Source: Pseudomonas putida
Lineage (GTDB): Bacteria; Pseudomonadota; Gammaproteobacteria; Pseudomonadales; Pseudomonadaceae
NCBI GenBank assembly: GCA_041071465.1
Contig: CP163498.1
Span: 2,570,501 to 2,634,500, forward strand
DNA length: 64,000 bases
Direction of reading: 5' to 3'
A program made the translations under genes and the position numbers. Under the pieces are notes generated by a model, which was given only the letters and a program-made list of their open reading frames with translations, made no database searches and was not told where the DNA came from. This document shows, one piece after another, positions 63,904 through 64,000 of the stretch (within the stretch, counting starts at the first letter, position 1; each line of letters starts with the position of its first letter).

Positions 63904-64000
63904 TCAGAGCGGCTGCCCGCGATCTACCTTGCTACTGAGAATGATCGACGTGGTGGTCTTCTCCACGCCGTCGACACTGCCGATCTGGTCAAGCAACTGG
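63904..64000 (-). CDS. Lrp/AsnC-family regulator, C-terminal end (partial)
   Basis: Only the last 31 codons are inside the window; the start lies beyond position 64000. The end reads QLLDQIGSVDGVEKTTTSII and then LSSKVDRGQPL, matching the C-terminal effector domain of Lrp/AsnC proteins, where GV-x-T-T is conserved. Its place directly upstream of davBA on the same strand suggests that it controls lysine catabolism. Confidence 0.8.
   Translation of the reverse strand, partial: QLLDQIGSVDGVEKTTTSIILSSKVDRGQPL

Overview
This window comes from a Pseudomonas chromosome, almost certainly the P. putida group. It has high-GC genes, paired REP elements typical of P. putida, the pqqFABCDE order, the davBA lysine pathway genes, the bioBFHCD operon, and a waaFCGP cluster followed by extra kinase-fold genes. 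No rRNA, tRNA, CRISPR array, transposase or prophage was recognised.

Layout. 1-6.1 kb: end of creC, creD, a glutathione S-transferase, msrA and a large GAF/PAS/GGDEF/EAL protein. 6.3-14 kb: aceEF (pyruvate dehydrogenase), divergent from glnE. 14.1-21.1 kb: a tightly overlapping lipopolysaccharide core operon (waaF, waaC, waaG, waaP and three more kinase-fold genes). 21.2-26.7 kb: a siderophore-uptake module (TTG-start ECF sigma factor, FecR-type anti-sigma factor, transducing TonB receptor, PepSY reductase-like protein, small membrane protein) with a Fur-like box. 26.8-34.5 kb: a DnaQ-like exonuclease with a CBS/nucleotidyltransferase partner, an orphan response regulator, glcB, a GcvR-like ACT protein and rarD. 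34.55-37.42 kb: a low-GC island with one large gene resembling the clostridial P47/TULIP family, bounded by an 11-bp direct repeat. 37.4-45.1 kb: srkA, modE, comF, the biotin operon and a small flagellar-rod-like protein. 45.4-50.6 kb: two acyl-CoA dehydrogenases around a diguanylate cyclase. 50.7-50.93 kb: the small RNA rsmY with its GacA box. 50.9-61.2 kb: an extended PQQ region (LysR, aminotransferase, YqaE/Pmp3 peptide, S9 peptidase, pqqEDCBA, pqqF). 61.2-64 kb: davA, davB and the end of an Lrp/AsnC regulator.

The main points beyond routine annotation are these. (1) The P47-like island and its flanking repeat. (2) rsmY, which is easily missed because it is non-coding. (3) Five genes (waaC, the P47-like gene, srkA, pqqB, davB) each broken by the apparent loss of one G/C in a short G/C run; restoring one base gives the expected full-length protein each time, so sequence error is more likely than true decay. 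(4) Paired FadR/GntR-type operators upstream of aceE, with the same half-sites at wider spacing upstream of glcB. (5) A duplicated DnaA-box element beside a REP pair at 33.4-33.6 kb.

All functions are read from sequence motifs and gene order; no database search was run.
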